A stretch of 64,000 nt of DNA from Colwellia sp. RSH04 (GTDB taxonomy: Bacteria; Pseudomonadota; Gammaproteobacteria; Enterobacterales; Alteromonadaceae): contig NZ_QXIO01000003.1 in the NCBI RefSeq assembly GCF_003545765.1, positions 124,001 through 188,000 of the forward strand, read 5' to 3'. Position 1 is the stretch's first letter, and each line of letters begins with the position of its first letter. Positions 8,867-16,898 of the stretch are shown here, in pieces. The notes under the pieces were generated by a model. The model was not told the origin of the DNA, searched no databases, and worked only from the letters and a program-made list of their open reading frames with translations. The position numbers and the translations under genes are program-made.

Positions 8867-9437
8867 GTTACTGCGCATGCTCGATGTGAAAACATCTTTA
8901 ATTACGACACTTGCACTGGGGCTAATAGCTCACAGTGCATGGTTACCCACTAAAGCCTGGTTGTCTTCGCAACTTATTAGTTATAGCTGGCACCAAAGTA
9001 AACATTCAACACAACAAATAATGCCTTGGCCTTGGGCTGATACACACCCTGTTGCAAAAATGACTATTGCACGATTAAACAAGCAACTGATTATTTTACA
9101 AGGTGTAGATCCAACTACATTAGCCTTTTCGGCAGGGGCAATGCATCAATACAGTCACCTGACACACAGTAAGCCTTTTGTCATTGCAGGTCATAAAGAT
9201 TCGCATTTTAGTTTTTTACAGGAGTTACACATGAAAGATATTATTTCTCTGACCAACAAAGAAGGGAAAAATCAACTTTATCAAGTTGAACATATGGAAA
9301 TTATTGACAGCGAAGAGCAAACACTACAAATTATTGAGCAAGACCCAAGCTTAATACTGATAACCTGCTATCCATTTAACCCACTAGTATCAGGTGGAAG
9401 CCTGCGCTATGTCATCACTGCTAAATTAATTAGCTAA
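8844..9437 (+). CDS. Class GN sortase
   Basis: A membrane-anchored transpeptidase of Gram-negative bacteria that processes the adjacent target protein. There is an N-terminal membrane segment, then the sortase fold with catalytic His in VIAGHKDSHF (near residue 115), Cys in LITCYPF (near residue 174) and Arg in SLRYV. The length of just under 200 residues is normal for the class. The longest frame starts at a GTG inside the previous gene; an ATG at 8877 is the alternative and gives a cleaner membrane anchor. The two genes form an isolated two-gene unit, the usual arrangement for this system. Confidence 0.9.
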   Translation: MHNVLALKLLRMLDVKTSLITTLALGLIAHSAWLPTKAWLSSQLISYSWHQSKHSTQQIMPWPWADTHPVAKMTIARLNKQLIILQGVDPTTLAFSAGAMHQYSHLTHSKPFVIAGHKDSHFSFLQELHMKDIISLTNKEGKNQLYQVEHMEIIDSEEQTLQIIEQDPSLILITCYPFNPLVSGGSLRYVITAKLIS

Positions 9438-11803
9438 TTAAACTGCTTTTTTTCTATTAATAACTGCTCTAATTCTTCAGAAGTTACGGGCTTAACCATA
9501 TAATAACCTTGTCCTTTATCGCAATTTAACGCTTTCAATGAGTTAAATTGCGTTTGTGTTTCAATGCCTTCTGCGACCGTTTTAATACCCAAAGATTTCG
9601 ATAACTGAATAATCGTCTCTAAAATAATGGTATTGTTGGGGCCTTGAACTAAGTTGTTAATAAAACTTCTATCTATCTTTAATATGTTAAAGGTAAAGTG
9701 ATTAATATAACTGAGCGACGAATACCCTGTACCAAAGTCGTCGAGAGCAACTTTAACGCCCATAGTATGTAATTTTTCGATGGTTTTTTGAGTTGCTTCA
9801 ACATTATCAACGATGGTTTGTTCTGTTATTTCAATACATAAATGCGACAGTAATTTATTTGAATCATGATAAACCTGCTGAATTTTTTCCATTAATTTTG
9901 GCTCTGAAAATCCTTGGCCAGAAATATTAATGTTCAAGCAAAAGTCATCATCAAGCTGTGCTTCATGAGCTGAGATAAAAGCCATCGCTTTCTCAAACAC
10001 ATAAATATCAAGCTCAGGTAAATAGCCACTGCGGTGCAGTTCGGGTAAGAACAAGTCAGGCGCTAATAAACCATGCTCATGATGGTGCCAACGAATTAAC
10101 GCCTCGGCACTACAAATTTTACCAATAGTAAAATCAATAATGGGTTGAAAGACTAAATAAAGATCTTCTGTTGCAATTGCAGATAGAAAATCTCTTTCTA
10201 AGCGATAACTACCAGAACGGCTTTCTTTTTCTTTTTGGTCATAATAAAAGGCCTGATTTCGACCATTGAGCTTAGCTCTATACATGGCCTCATCAGCTTG
10301 TATCAACAAATCTTTAGTCGATATATCACCTTGTTCAAAAAAAGTAACACCAATGCTGGTTGAGGTGTTAATAATTCCCTTATCGAAGCTCACTTTTTGC
10401 TGAACTGACTCGATAATATAATTAGCTATTTTTTCTACGTCGCGTTTGCTACGAATGTTTTCTAGTAAAACAGCAAATTCATCTCCGCCTAGCCGACAAA
10501 GCGTATCAGAAGCACGAATGCATTCTTGAATGCGAGTAGCAATAGTTTTCAGTAGTTGATCACCAATATAATGACCATAAGTATCATTCACTTGCTTAAA
10601 GCGGTCTAAGTCTAAAAACAATACCGCAATTAAACCTTTGTTATTGCGTTTTGTCCGAACAATCGCTTGCTCAACTCGGTCAGTAAATAATAAGCGATTA
10701 GGTAATTGAGTAAGCGGATCGTGTAATGCTAAAAACTGTAAATCAGATTTAGTTTGCATACGCTCAATAGCGTTATGAATATGCTTGGCCACAAATGAAA
10801 GTAACTGTTTATCTTTCTCGGTAAAAATATAGCCACTAGCATAGCTTTGCACAACAACAATGCCTCTGAGGGATTCATCGCCAAATGGAACACCTAGCCA
10901 CGCTTCAGGAATACTACCTATGATATGCAATTCATTGGCAGTAATTTTCTGCTCAATACCGCCTTTATCAATTAATAAAGGTTCATTTTGTTGTAATACA
11001 TAACCTGAAATACTAGGTATTTCGCCCTCTAATGAATGTTGTTCATTCTCAATAAGACCATCTTTTTCATCAACACAGTAGGGGATAATAAATGACTTTT
11101 CATCTTCTGAAAGTAAGGCAATATAAAAATTATTAGCAAACGTTAAGCGACTGATTGCTTTATGTAACTCTTTATAAAACTCTTGAATATTATCTGTGGT
11201 AAAAATAAGTTCGGCAATTTCAAATAAACTATCTTGAATTTTGCTACTGTATTCTAGTTTATCAATCGCCCGCTCTAACTGTTCAACCATTTCAACATGA
11301 CTGATTTGGGTCGCCATCATAGAGGCAATAGCCATCACAACTTTTAACTGCTCTTCATTATAAAAGTTGGCTTGGCTATGCTCAGAATCGATTACACCAA
11401 TGAGTTTACCATCAATAACCATAGGTACAGAAAGCTCTGAAAGTCTTGATGCATCATCGACAATATATGAAGCCTCAAGACGGGTATCAGCAATAATTTT
11501 AGCTTGTTGTGATAACGCGACTTGGCCAACAATACCTTGACCAAGACTTATCTCTAAAGGAGATAATATATCTTCTTCGAAAGGGTTTTTATTACCGTAG
11601 GTAGCCGCTTGAATTAGCGTATTTCTTTTATCGTTAAATAGATAGATGACAACGTCTTCAAAACCTAATTGAGCAACAACATTTTTGGCGGCATGCCAAA
11701 CAATTTCATCAATAGTATTCATACCAAGTAAATCAATAGCAAAACTACTGACAATATTTAAATAACTTTGCTCTGTTGGTAATATTTCATTTTTTAACAA
11801 CAT
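9434..11803 (-). CDS. GAF-GAF-GGDEF-EAL cyclic di-GMP signalling protein
   Basis: A 789-residue cytoplasmic protein predicted to make and/or break cyclic di-GMP. Residues ~15-175 form a GAF domain, and ~190-350 look like a second, more divergent one. A GGDEF domain follows with an intact LGGDEF active site near residue 439. Then comes an EAL domain with EALIRW near 568, DDFGTGYSSL and an intact-looking catalytic set. Both enzymatic halves therefore look competent, so the net direction of catalysis cannot be read from sequence. No membrane segment is seen, so the GAF domains probably bind a soluble ligand. It converges with the sortase gene (3'-end overlap of 4 bp) and is preceded by a solute-binding-like gene on the same strand. 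Confidence 0.92.
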   Translation of the reverse strand: MLLKNEILPTEQSYLNIVSSFAIDLLGMNTIDEIVWHAAKNVVAQLGFEDVVIYLFNDKRNTLIQAATYGNKNPFEEDILSPLEISLGQGIVGQVALSQQAKIIADTRLEASYIVDDASRLSELSVPMVIDGKLIGVIDSEHSQANFYNEEQLKVVMAIASMMATQISHVEMVEQLERAIDKLEYSSKIQDSLFEIAELIFTTDNIQEFYKELHKAISRLTFANNFYIALLSEDEKSFIIPYCVDEKDGLIENEQHSLEGEIPSISGYVLQQNEPLLIDKGGIEQKITANELHIIGSIPEAWLGVPFGDESLRGIVVVQSYASGYIFTEKDKQLLSFVAKHIHNAIERMQTKSDLQFLALHDPLTQLPNRLLFTDRVEQAIVRTKRNNKGLIAVLFLDLDRFKQVNDTYGHYIGDQLLKTIATRIQECIRASDTLCRLGGDEFAVLLENIRSKRDVEKIANYIIESVQQKVSFDKGIINTSTSIGVTFFEQGDISTKDLLIQADEAMYRAKLNGRNQAFYYDQKEKESRSGSYRLERDFLSAIATEDLYLVFQPIIDFTIGKICSAEALIRWHHHEHGLLAPDLFLPELHRSGYLPELDIYVFEKAMAFISAHEAQLDDDFCLNINISGQGFSEPKLMEKIQQVYHDSNKLLSHLCIEITEQTIVDNVEATQKTIEKLHTMGVKVALDDFGTGYSSLSYINHFTFNILKIDRSFINNLVQGPNNTIILETIIQLSKSLGIKTVAEGIETQTQFNSLKALNCDKGQGYYMVKPVTSEELEQLLIEKKQFN

Positions 11804-11906
11804 AAAGGTATACCGCTTTTTGGAAGAATACTTTACTTGCTTAGGCTGTTCTTAAATAAGCTAATTTGGAGACTGTCCTGATCCAATCTTAATAAGCTAC
11901 GTTGCG

Positions 11907-12647
11907 CTATTGATAGTTTAGCAAAGATTGTTGCCAATTTTTATCTTCAGGCAACTTATCAATTAGCTTTGATAACTCTAGATGTAAAGCACTTCTATCT
12001 TTGGTGATCAAAATACGCCGCTCGAATGAATCGTGGGGAATCGTCGATAAATGAAATACATCATGCCATTGTTTATCTTTCATTATATAACGATAAACAG
12101 AACGACCAATAATAGCGACATCAACCCGCCGCTTAAGTAACATTGAAAAAAGATCTTCTTCTTTCACCGTATCAACACGTACAGCTTTACCCTGCTTAAC
12201 TAACTCATTAATGCCATAATAATAAAAGCCTCTAACACCACCAATCACCATATTTTCTAACGATGCTGGCTTAGCATATTGAACAGGGTTTGAACTCAAC
12301 GAAATAATCTCATCGCGATCGTACATAAATGCCCCCGTCCATAAATACTTTGTTTCTGCTTTATCTTTAAACCACGTAGGACTCACCCCTAATACCATAC
12401 CGCTGATGGTATTATCAGCTAACATCTTATCAAGTCGCTTTCTTGGTAAAAAAACAACTTCAAAATTATAACGTTTACTTTGTTGGTTTAGGTATCGAGT
12501 AAAATCAAAATATAGACCGGTTTTATCCTCTATGCTGATCATTAGTGGCGGTTGCATATGATAAACATAAACATTAATCGGGATTTTCGACGAGGATTTA
12601 GCCCATCCTGAGCAAAGAACTAATAGTAAAAACAGATATTTATACAT
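11907..12647 (-). CDS. Periplasmic solute-binding-like protein (PBPb fold)
   Basis: A 246-residue protein with a signal peptide (LLLVLCSGWAKSSS) and the pattern of the type II periplasmic amino-acid-binding fold (YHMQPPLMISIEDKTGLYFD, then a hinge region with VIGGVRGFYYYG). No ABC permease or ATPase gene is nearby, so it may be an orphan binding protein used for sensing rather than transport. The neighbouring gene on the same strand encodes a GGDEF-EAL protein about 100 bp downstream; a functional link is possible but unproven. A relative is encoded at 41392-42087. Confidence 0.7.
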   Translation of the reverse strand: MYKYLFLLLVLCSGWAKSSSKIPINVYVYHMQPPLMISIEDKTGLYFDFTRYLNQQSKRYNFEVVFLPRKRLDKMLADNTISGMVLGVSPTWFKDKAETKYLWTGAFMYDRDEIISLSSNPVQYAKPASLENMVIGGVRGFYYYGINELVKQGKAVRVDTVKEEDLFSMLLKRRVDVAIIGRSVYRYIMKDKQWHDVFHLSTIPHDSFERRILITKDRSALHLELSKLIDKLPEDKNWQQSLLNYQ

Positions 12648-12761
12648 ACAAATAGAAATAACGAAAACAATACACTAAGCATAGCAAACATTATGTTAAT
12701 CAACCCTGTATATTTTGTTTATATAGTTTAACGCGTTGCAAAAGAAGTATGCAGATAAAAA

Positions 12762-12829
12762 GAAGCGCTTGAAAAGCGCATGGCAGGTTTATTATTTATG
12801 CGGATATCTGTTCTGATATCCGCATAAAT
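12762..12829 (-). terminator. Strong hairpins downstream of GH3
   Basis: A perfect 15-bp inverted repeat (12794-12808 with 12815-12829, 6-nt loop) lies 28 bp after the GH3 stop. A second small hairpin (GCGCTT/AAGCGC, 12764-12778) follows. No long T-tract is present, so this may stabilise the mRNA 3' end as well as terminate. Confidence 0.6.
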
Positions 12830-12856
12830 TTGTTATTGATAAGGAATCAAATTTTG

Positions 12857-15412
12857 CTATTTACATTGCACGTCAGCGGTCTCACTCCCTTCGCCTTGAA
12901 AGTGAATTTGGCTAATTGATAAGCTTAGTGCTCCTGCACTACTTAATTCAAAAGGTACAACAATTTTATCGAACGATACGCCTTGTTTAGCAAAGCAGTT
13001 TACATCGACTGAAACATCAACCCATTGACTTTGTGCTGCTTTATTAAGCGCTTCACTTATGTTAACTGCAGCGCGACAGCTACCTAGTTTATCTGCTTCA
13101 CTTTCACAGCTCATTGAAAGATAAACTGGCGATTTTATTGGGTCTTCTCTTTTTAGCTTAACAACTAATGCAGCGTTTTTTTCCTGCTCAGCAGATAAAT
13201 CTTCACGAAAACCATTTCCACTGATGAACTGTATACCGGCATTGTTATCACCCATCAATGTTATTTTGAACGCATCTTCTTGAATCACTTTATCAATGGT
13301 TCGATACTTTATACCTGTTAAAGCTTGTGTGCTAGAAGTAATAGTTCTTTGCTCATCACCAGAAAATAAATTCATTTTCCATGGCTGTTGTACTTTAGCA
13401 TTAAAGACTTGCGTACCTACGGATAGGTCTTCAGTTAATTGATATGTTTCAGGTAAGTCTGAAGATAATGTTGATATTTCCCCATACTTTAAACCAAAAC
13501 CATACGGTAATAATGGATCGTACACTGCGTCAAAACGGTTCACTATCTGTTCTGGTGTTTTAGGCCAAGAAAATGATAATTGTCCTTTAAAGTCATGTTG
13601 AACCTTGTCATTTATGCCCTTTAACAAAACATCAGCAATTGCTTTACCTTCAGATCCAGGAAGCCATGCGGCAACAAAGGCATCGCTGGCATTGAGTTCT
13701 GCATTCACCCACATAGGTCGGCCACTAATAAACACAGAAACAACCGGTATACCTTGTGCTTTAAGTTGCTTAAGTAATGCTAAATCACTTTTATTGCCAC
13801 GCTGATAAACTAGATTTGCTCGGTCACCATGACCTTCAGCATAAGGTTCTTCACCGAAAACGACGATAGCAACATCGGGTTTTTCGCTAAAGCTACCATC
13901 TTCACTCAATTGAATTTTTCCGCCAGCTAAGTTAACTTGCGCAGCAAAACCATCATAAATTGAGCTTCCTCCTGGGAAGTCTGTATTTTCATTATTAGTG
14001 CCTTGCCATGTAATCGTCCAACCACCTGATTGCTTACCGATATTATGAGCAGCATCACCAGCCATAAGAATATTTAACTTAGGTGACAGCGGTAAAATAT
14101 TGTCATTATTTTTCAATAAGACTAACGATTCACGTACGGCTTGTTGTGCAATTTCACGATGTTCTTGATGACCAATTAATTCAGTTTTTCCTGAAAACTG
14201 TCGTTTAGCAGGGCTTGGTTTATCAAATAAACCCGCTCTAAATTTCACACGCAAAATACGTGAAACCGCATCATCAATGCGTGACATAGCGATATCACCC
14301 GCTTGCACTTGCGCAATCGTGTTTTCAAGTAATGGCTTCCATGCATCTGTTGGCACCATAAAAATGTCTAATCCAGCATTTACTGCTTGCGGACAGCTCT
14401 CATTGCTGCAACCTTCAATTTGACCATGACCATTCCAGTCACCAACAACAAAGCCATCAAAGCCCATTTTATCCTTCAGCACATCATTAAGTAAGTGCTT
14501 GCTACCATGCACCTTTTTACCATGCCAACTATTAAATGATGCCATAACAGATTGCGCACCTGCGGTTAAGCCACCAACATACCCTTGTGCATGTATATCA
14601 AAAAGCGCTTGTTCAGACTCAATATTATCGCCTTGATCATCACCTGCGACCGTACCGCCATCACCAATAAAATGTTTTACGGTACTGATTACACGATCAT
14701 TACCTAAAAAATCTTTTCCTGCATGTCCTTGTAAACCATGAACAATCGACGCAGCATAACGCTTCACTATTTCTGGATCTTCAGAATAACCTTCATAAGT
14801 TCTTCCCCAGCGATCATCGCGAACTGTGGCAACCGTCGGCGCAAATACCCAATCAATACCTGTGGTCATCACTTCAGTCGCGGTTACTTTGGCTATTTTC
14901 TCAATTAAGTCAGGATTATTTGCTGCCCCTAAGCCAATATTGTGCGGAAACAATGTCGCACCAATCACATTATTATGCCCATGAACGGCATCGGTACCCC
15001 ACATTGTTGGAATGGTACTACCATCAACAGAGTCATCAATTGAAGCCTGATACATCGATTCAGCTAAATCAATCCAGTCTTGAGGTGTTGAATGCTTATT
15101 GTTGTTTGGAAAAGCTCCACCGCCATTCAAGTATGAACCAAACCCGTATTTACGCATGTCTTCAGGAGTAATATCACGGATCTCAGGTTGAATCATTTGT
15201 GCTACTTTCTGCGCTAAAGTCATCGAAGCAAGTAACTGCTTTACTTTATCTTCAATCACTTTATCTTGTGGCACTTCAGAAACAATAACAGGCCAAATAT
15301 CTGTTTTATGTTCTTTTGCATGTGCAAGCTCAGTATCAGTGGCATCATGAGTACAAGCAAATAACCCCGTCATTGTCATTGCAGCCAATAATATATTTTT
15401 TGAAATATTCAC
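12857..15412 (-). CDS. Glycoside hydrolase family 3 lipoprotein, exo-beta-glucosidase (ExoP type)
   Basis: Predicted to release glucose from the non-reducing end of beta-glucan oligosaccharides in the periplasm or at the outer membrane. The lipoprotein signal ends GLFACTH. The GH3 (alpha/beta)8 domain spans about 50-400, with the nucleophile Asp in VVGDWNGHG near residue 323. The alpha/beta sandwich follows (GSEGKAIADVLL), and the last ~170 residues match the C-terminal galactose-binding-like domain of marine ExoP enzymes. The longer frame starts with TTG inside the transporter gene. I prefer GTG at 15412 because AAGG lies 8 bases upstream, overlapping the transporter stop codon and suggesting coupled translation. 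It is the second gene of a transporter-GH3 operon in the laminarin locus. Confidence 0.9.
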   Translation of the reverse strand: MNISKNILLAAMTMTGLFACTHDATDTELAHAKEHKTDIWPVIVSEVPQDKVIEDKVKQLLASMTLAQKVAQMIQPEIRDITPEDMRKYGFGSYLNGGGAFPNNNKHSTPQDWIDLAESMYQASIDDSVDGSTIPTMWGTDAVHGHNNVIGATLFPHNIGLGAANNPDLIEKIAKVTATEVMTTGIDWVFAPTVATVRDDRWGRTYEGYSEDPEIVKRYAASIVHGLQGHAGKDFLGNDRVISTVKHFIGDGGTVAGDDQGDNIESEQALFDIHAQGYVGGLTAGAQSVMASFNSWHGKKVHGSKHLLNDVLKDKMGFDGFVVGDWNGHGQIEGCSNESCPQAVNAGLDIFMVPTDAWKPLLENTIAQVQAGDIAMSRIDDAVSRILRVKFRAGLFDKPSPAKRQFSGKTELIGHQEHREIAQQAVRESLVLLKNNDNILPLSPKLNILMAGDAAHNIGKQSGGWTITWQGTNNENTDFPGGSSIYDGFAAQVNLAGGKIQLSEDGSFSEKPDVAIVVFGEEPYAEGHGDRANLVYQRGNKSDLALLKQLKAQGIPVVSVFISGRPMWVNAELNASDAFVAAWLPGSEGKAIADVLLKGINDKVQHDFKGQLSFSWPKTPEQIVNRFDAVYDPLLPYGFGLKYGEISTLSSDLPETYQLTEDLSVGTQVFNAKVQQPWKMNLFSGDEQRTITSSTQALTGIKYRTIDKVIQEDAFKITLMGDNNAGIQFISGNGFREDLSAEQEKNAALVVKLKREDPIKSPVYLSMSCESEADKLGSCRAAVNISEALNKAAQSQWVDVSVDVNCFAKQGVSFDKIVVPFELSSAGALSLSISQIHFQGEGSETADVQCK

Positions 15413-15422
15413 GAAATGTACC

Positions 15423-16667
15423 TTATGAGTTAGCAATATTAATTTTAGAACCTATAACGCCGTAATACGCAATATAGGCATAACAAAAAGCAGGTAGGAT
15501 AAAGGCTAATTGCACACCTATAGCATCTGCTAACATTCCTTGAAATAAAGGCACAATTGCGCCACCAACAATAGCTAAACACAAAACACCTGCACCATTA
15601 CTGGTTGCTTCTTTTAAGTCATTAATCGCTAAGCTAAAGATGGTTGGAAACATGATCGAATTGAATAAACCAACGGCTAAAATAGACCACATTGCCAAAC
15701 TACCCTCAGTGGTGATGGCAATGGTAATTAGCGTAATTGACATCATGGCATTAAATGCAAGCACCTTACCGGCTGCTACTTTTTGCATAACCACCGCACC
15801 AATAAATCGGCCTAACATCGCGCCGCCCCAATAATAGGCAATAAACTGAGACGCTTGTGATTCACTCATACCTGCAATAGTGGGTTCATGCAAAAAGTTA
15901 ATGAGAAAGCTCCCTATAGCGACTTCTGCACCAACATAAAGAAATATTGCTATTGCACCGAACCTTAAATGACTAAATTGCCACGCTTTAGCAGGAGACA
16001 ACTCTGCTTGTTCAGTTTTTCCTAAATCAGGTAATTTCAAAAAGCTAAAGACTATCGCCAAAGCGAACAACGCAGCTGCCAACATTAAATAAGGTAATTG
16101 CACCGCTGTCGCACCAGCAACTTCGGTTTGTTCAGAGCCACTAAAAATAAGCCAAGCACCAAAAAATGGCGCTACAGTGGTTCCTAATGCATTAAAAGCT
16201 TGTGTCATTGTTAAACGTGATGATGCCGTTTTACTCGGGCCTAAAGCACTAACATAAGGATTGGCAGAGACTTGAAGTACGGTAATGCCTGACGCTAAAA
16301 CAAATAGAGCAAATAAAAACACGGCATAATTTGCAATTGCCGCAGCAGGGTAAAACAATAAACAACCAACACTGGCAATGGTTAACCCAGTGACAATGCC
16401 CTTTTTAAAGCCTATTTTTCCCACTAATGCCCCCGCAGGAAGTGAAACAATAAAATAGGCGCCAAAAAAGCAAAATTGCACTAACATGGCTTGGGTATAA
16501 GAAAGGTCAAACGCACCTTTCAAATAAGGAATTAAAATATCGTTTAAGCAGGTAATAAAGCCCCACATAAAAAATAAAGACGTTAACGATGTTAGTGCAA
16601 AAGTAAAGCTTCCACTTTCATTATGCTGTAACGGCGCTTGTGATAGGCCTGCTGTACTGGCTGCCAT
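15423..16667 (-). CDS. Sugar:proton symporter, FucP/glucose-galactose MFS family
   Basis: A 414-residue inner-membrane transporter with about twelve hydrophobic helices and the FucP-family signature near the N-terminus ([20 protein letters not shown]). It should import glucose or a short sugar released by the GH3 and GH16 enzymes; the exact substrate is inferred from the locus. AGGAG lies 6 bases before the ATG. It is the first gene of an operon with GH3, whose Shine-Dalgarno overlaps its stop codon. A LacI-type operator lies 111 bp upstream. Confidence 0.88.
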   Translation of the reverse strand: MAASTAGLSQAPLQHNESGSFTFALTSLTSLFFMWGFITCLNDILIPYLKGAFDLSYTQAMLVQFCFFGAYFIVSLPAGALVGKIGFKKGIVTGLTIASVGCLLFYPAAAIANYAVFLFALFVLASGITVLQVSANPYVSALGPSKTASSRLTMTQAFNALGTTVAPFFGAWLIFSGSEQTEVAGATAVQLPYLMLAAALFALAIVFSFLKLPDLGKTEQAELSPAKAWQFSHLRFGAIAIFLYVGAEVAIGSFLINFLHEPTIAGMSESQASQFIAYYWGGAMLGRFIGAVVMQKVAAGKVLAFNAMMSITLITIAITTEGSLAMWSILAVGLFNSIMFPTIFSLAINDLKEATSNGAGVLCLAIVGGAIVPLFQGMLADAIGVQLAFILPAFCYAYIAYYGVIGSKINIANS

Positions 16668-16777
16668 AAATACTCCTACTCTTTAACACACGGTTGGTAG
16701 ATAAAATCACACATTAACCTTGCGACTTTTTTTATCTTGATGATTTATATTTTGAATATACCATCATTCCACACAAA

Positions 16778-16795
16778 AATGTAAGCGGTTACATT
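16778..16795. promoter_or_regulatory. LacI-family-type operator palindrome
   Basis: The sequence AATGTAAGCGGTTACATT is an 18-bp palindrome with a central CG and fits the TGTAAnCGnTTACA pattern bound by LacI/CcpA-type sugar regulators. It lies 111 bp upstream of the transporter-GH3 operon. No LacI-family gene is present in the window, so the regulator must be elsewhere. No second copy was seen before the receptor or GH16 genes. Confidence 0.55.
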
Positions 16796-16864
16796 TTAAA
16801 TATTTTTAACCGTATATAAAGAATTTCTAAACTAATAATTGATAGAATGATGTGTAAGTTAAAC

Positions 16865-16890
16865 GCAGAGAGGAGTAATATCCTCTCTGC
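16865..16890 (-). terminator. Hairpin after the TonB-dependent receptor
   Basis: A perfect 10-bp stem (GCAGAGAGGA/TCCTCTCTGC) with a 6-nt loop begins 9 bp after the receptor stop codon. The following bases contain only a short T run, so termination efficiency is uncertain. Confidence 0.6.
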
Positions 16891-16898
16891 TAAACGGG

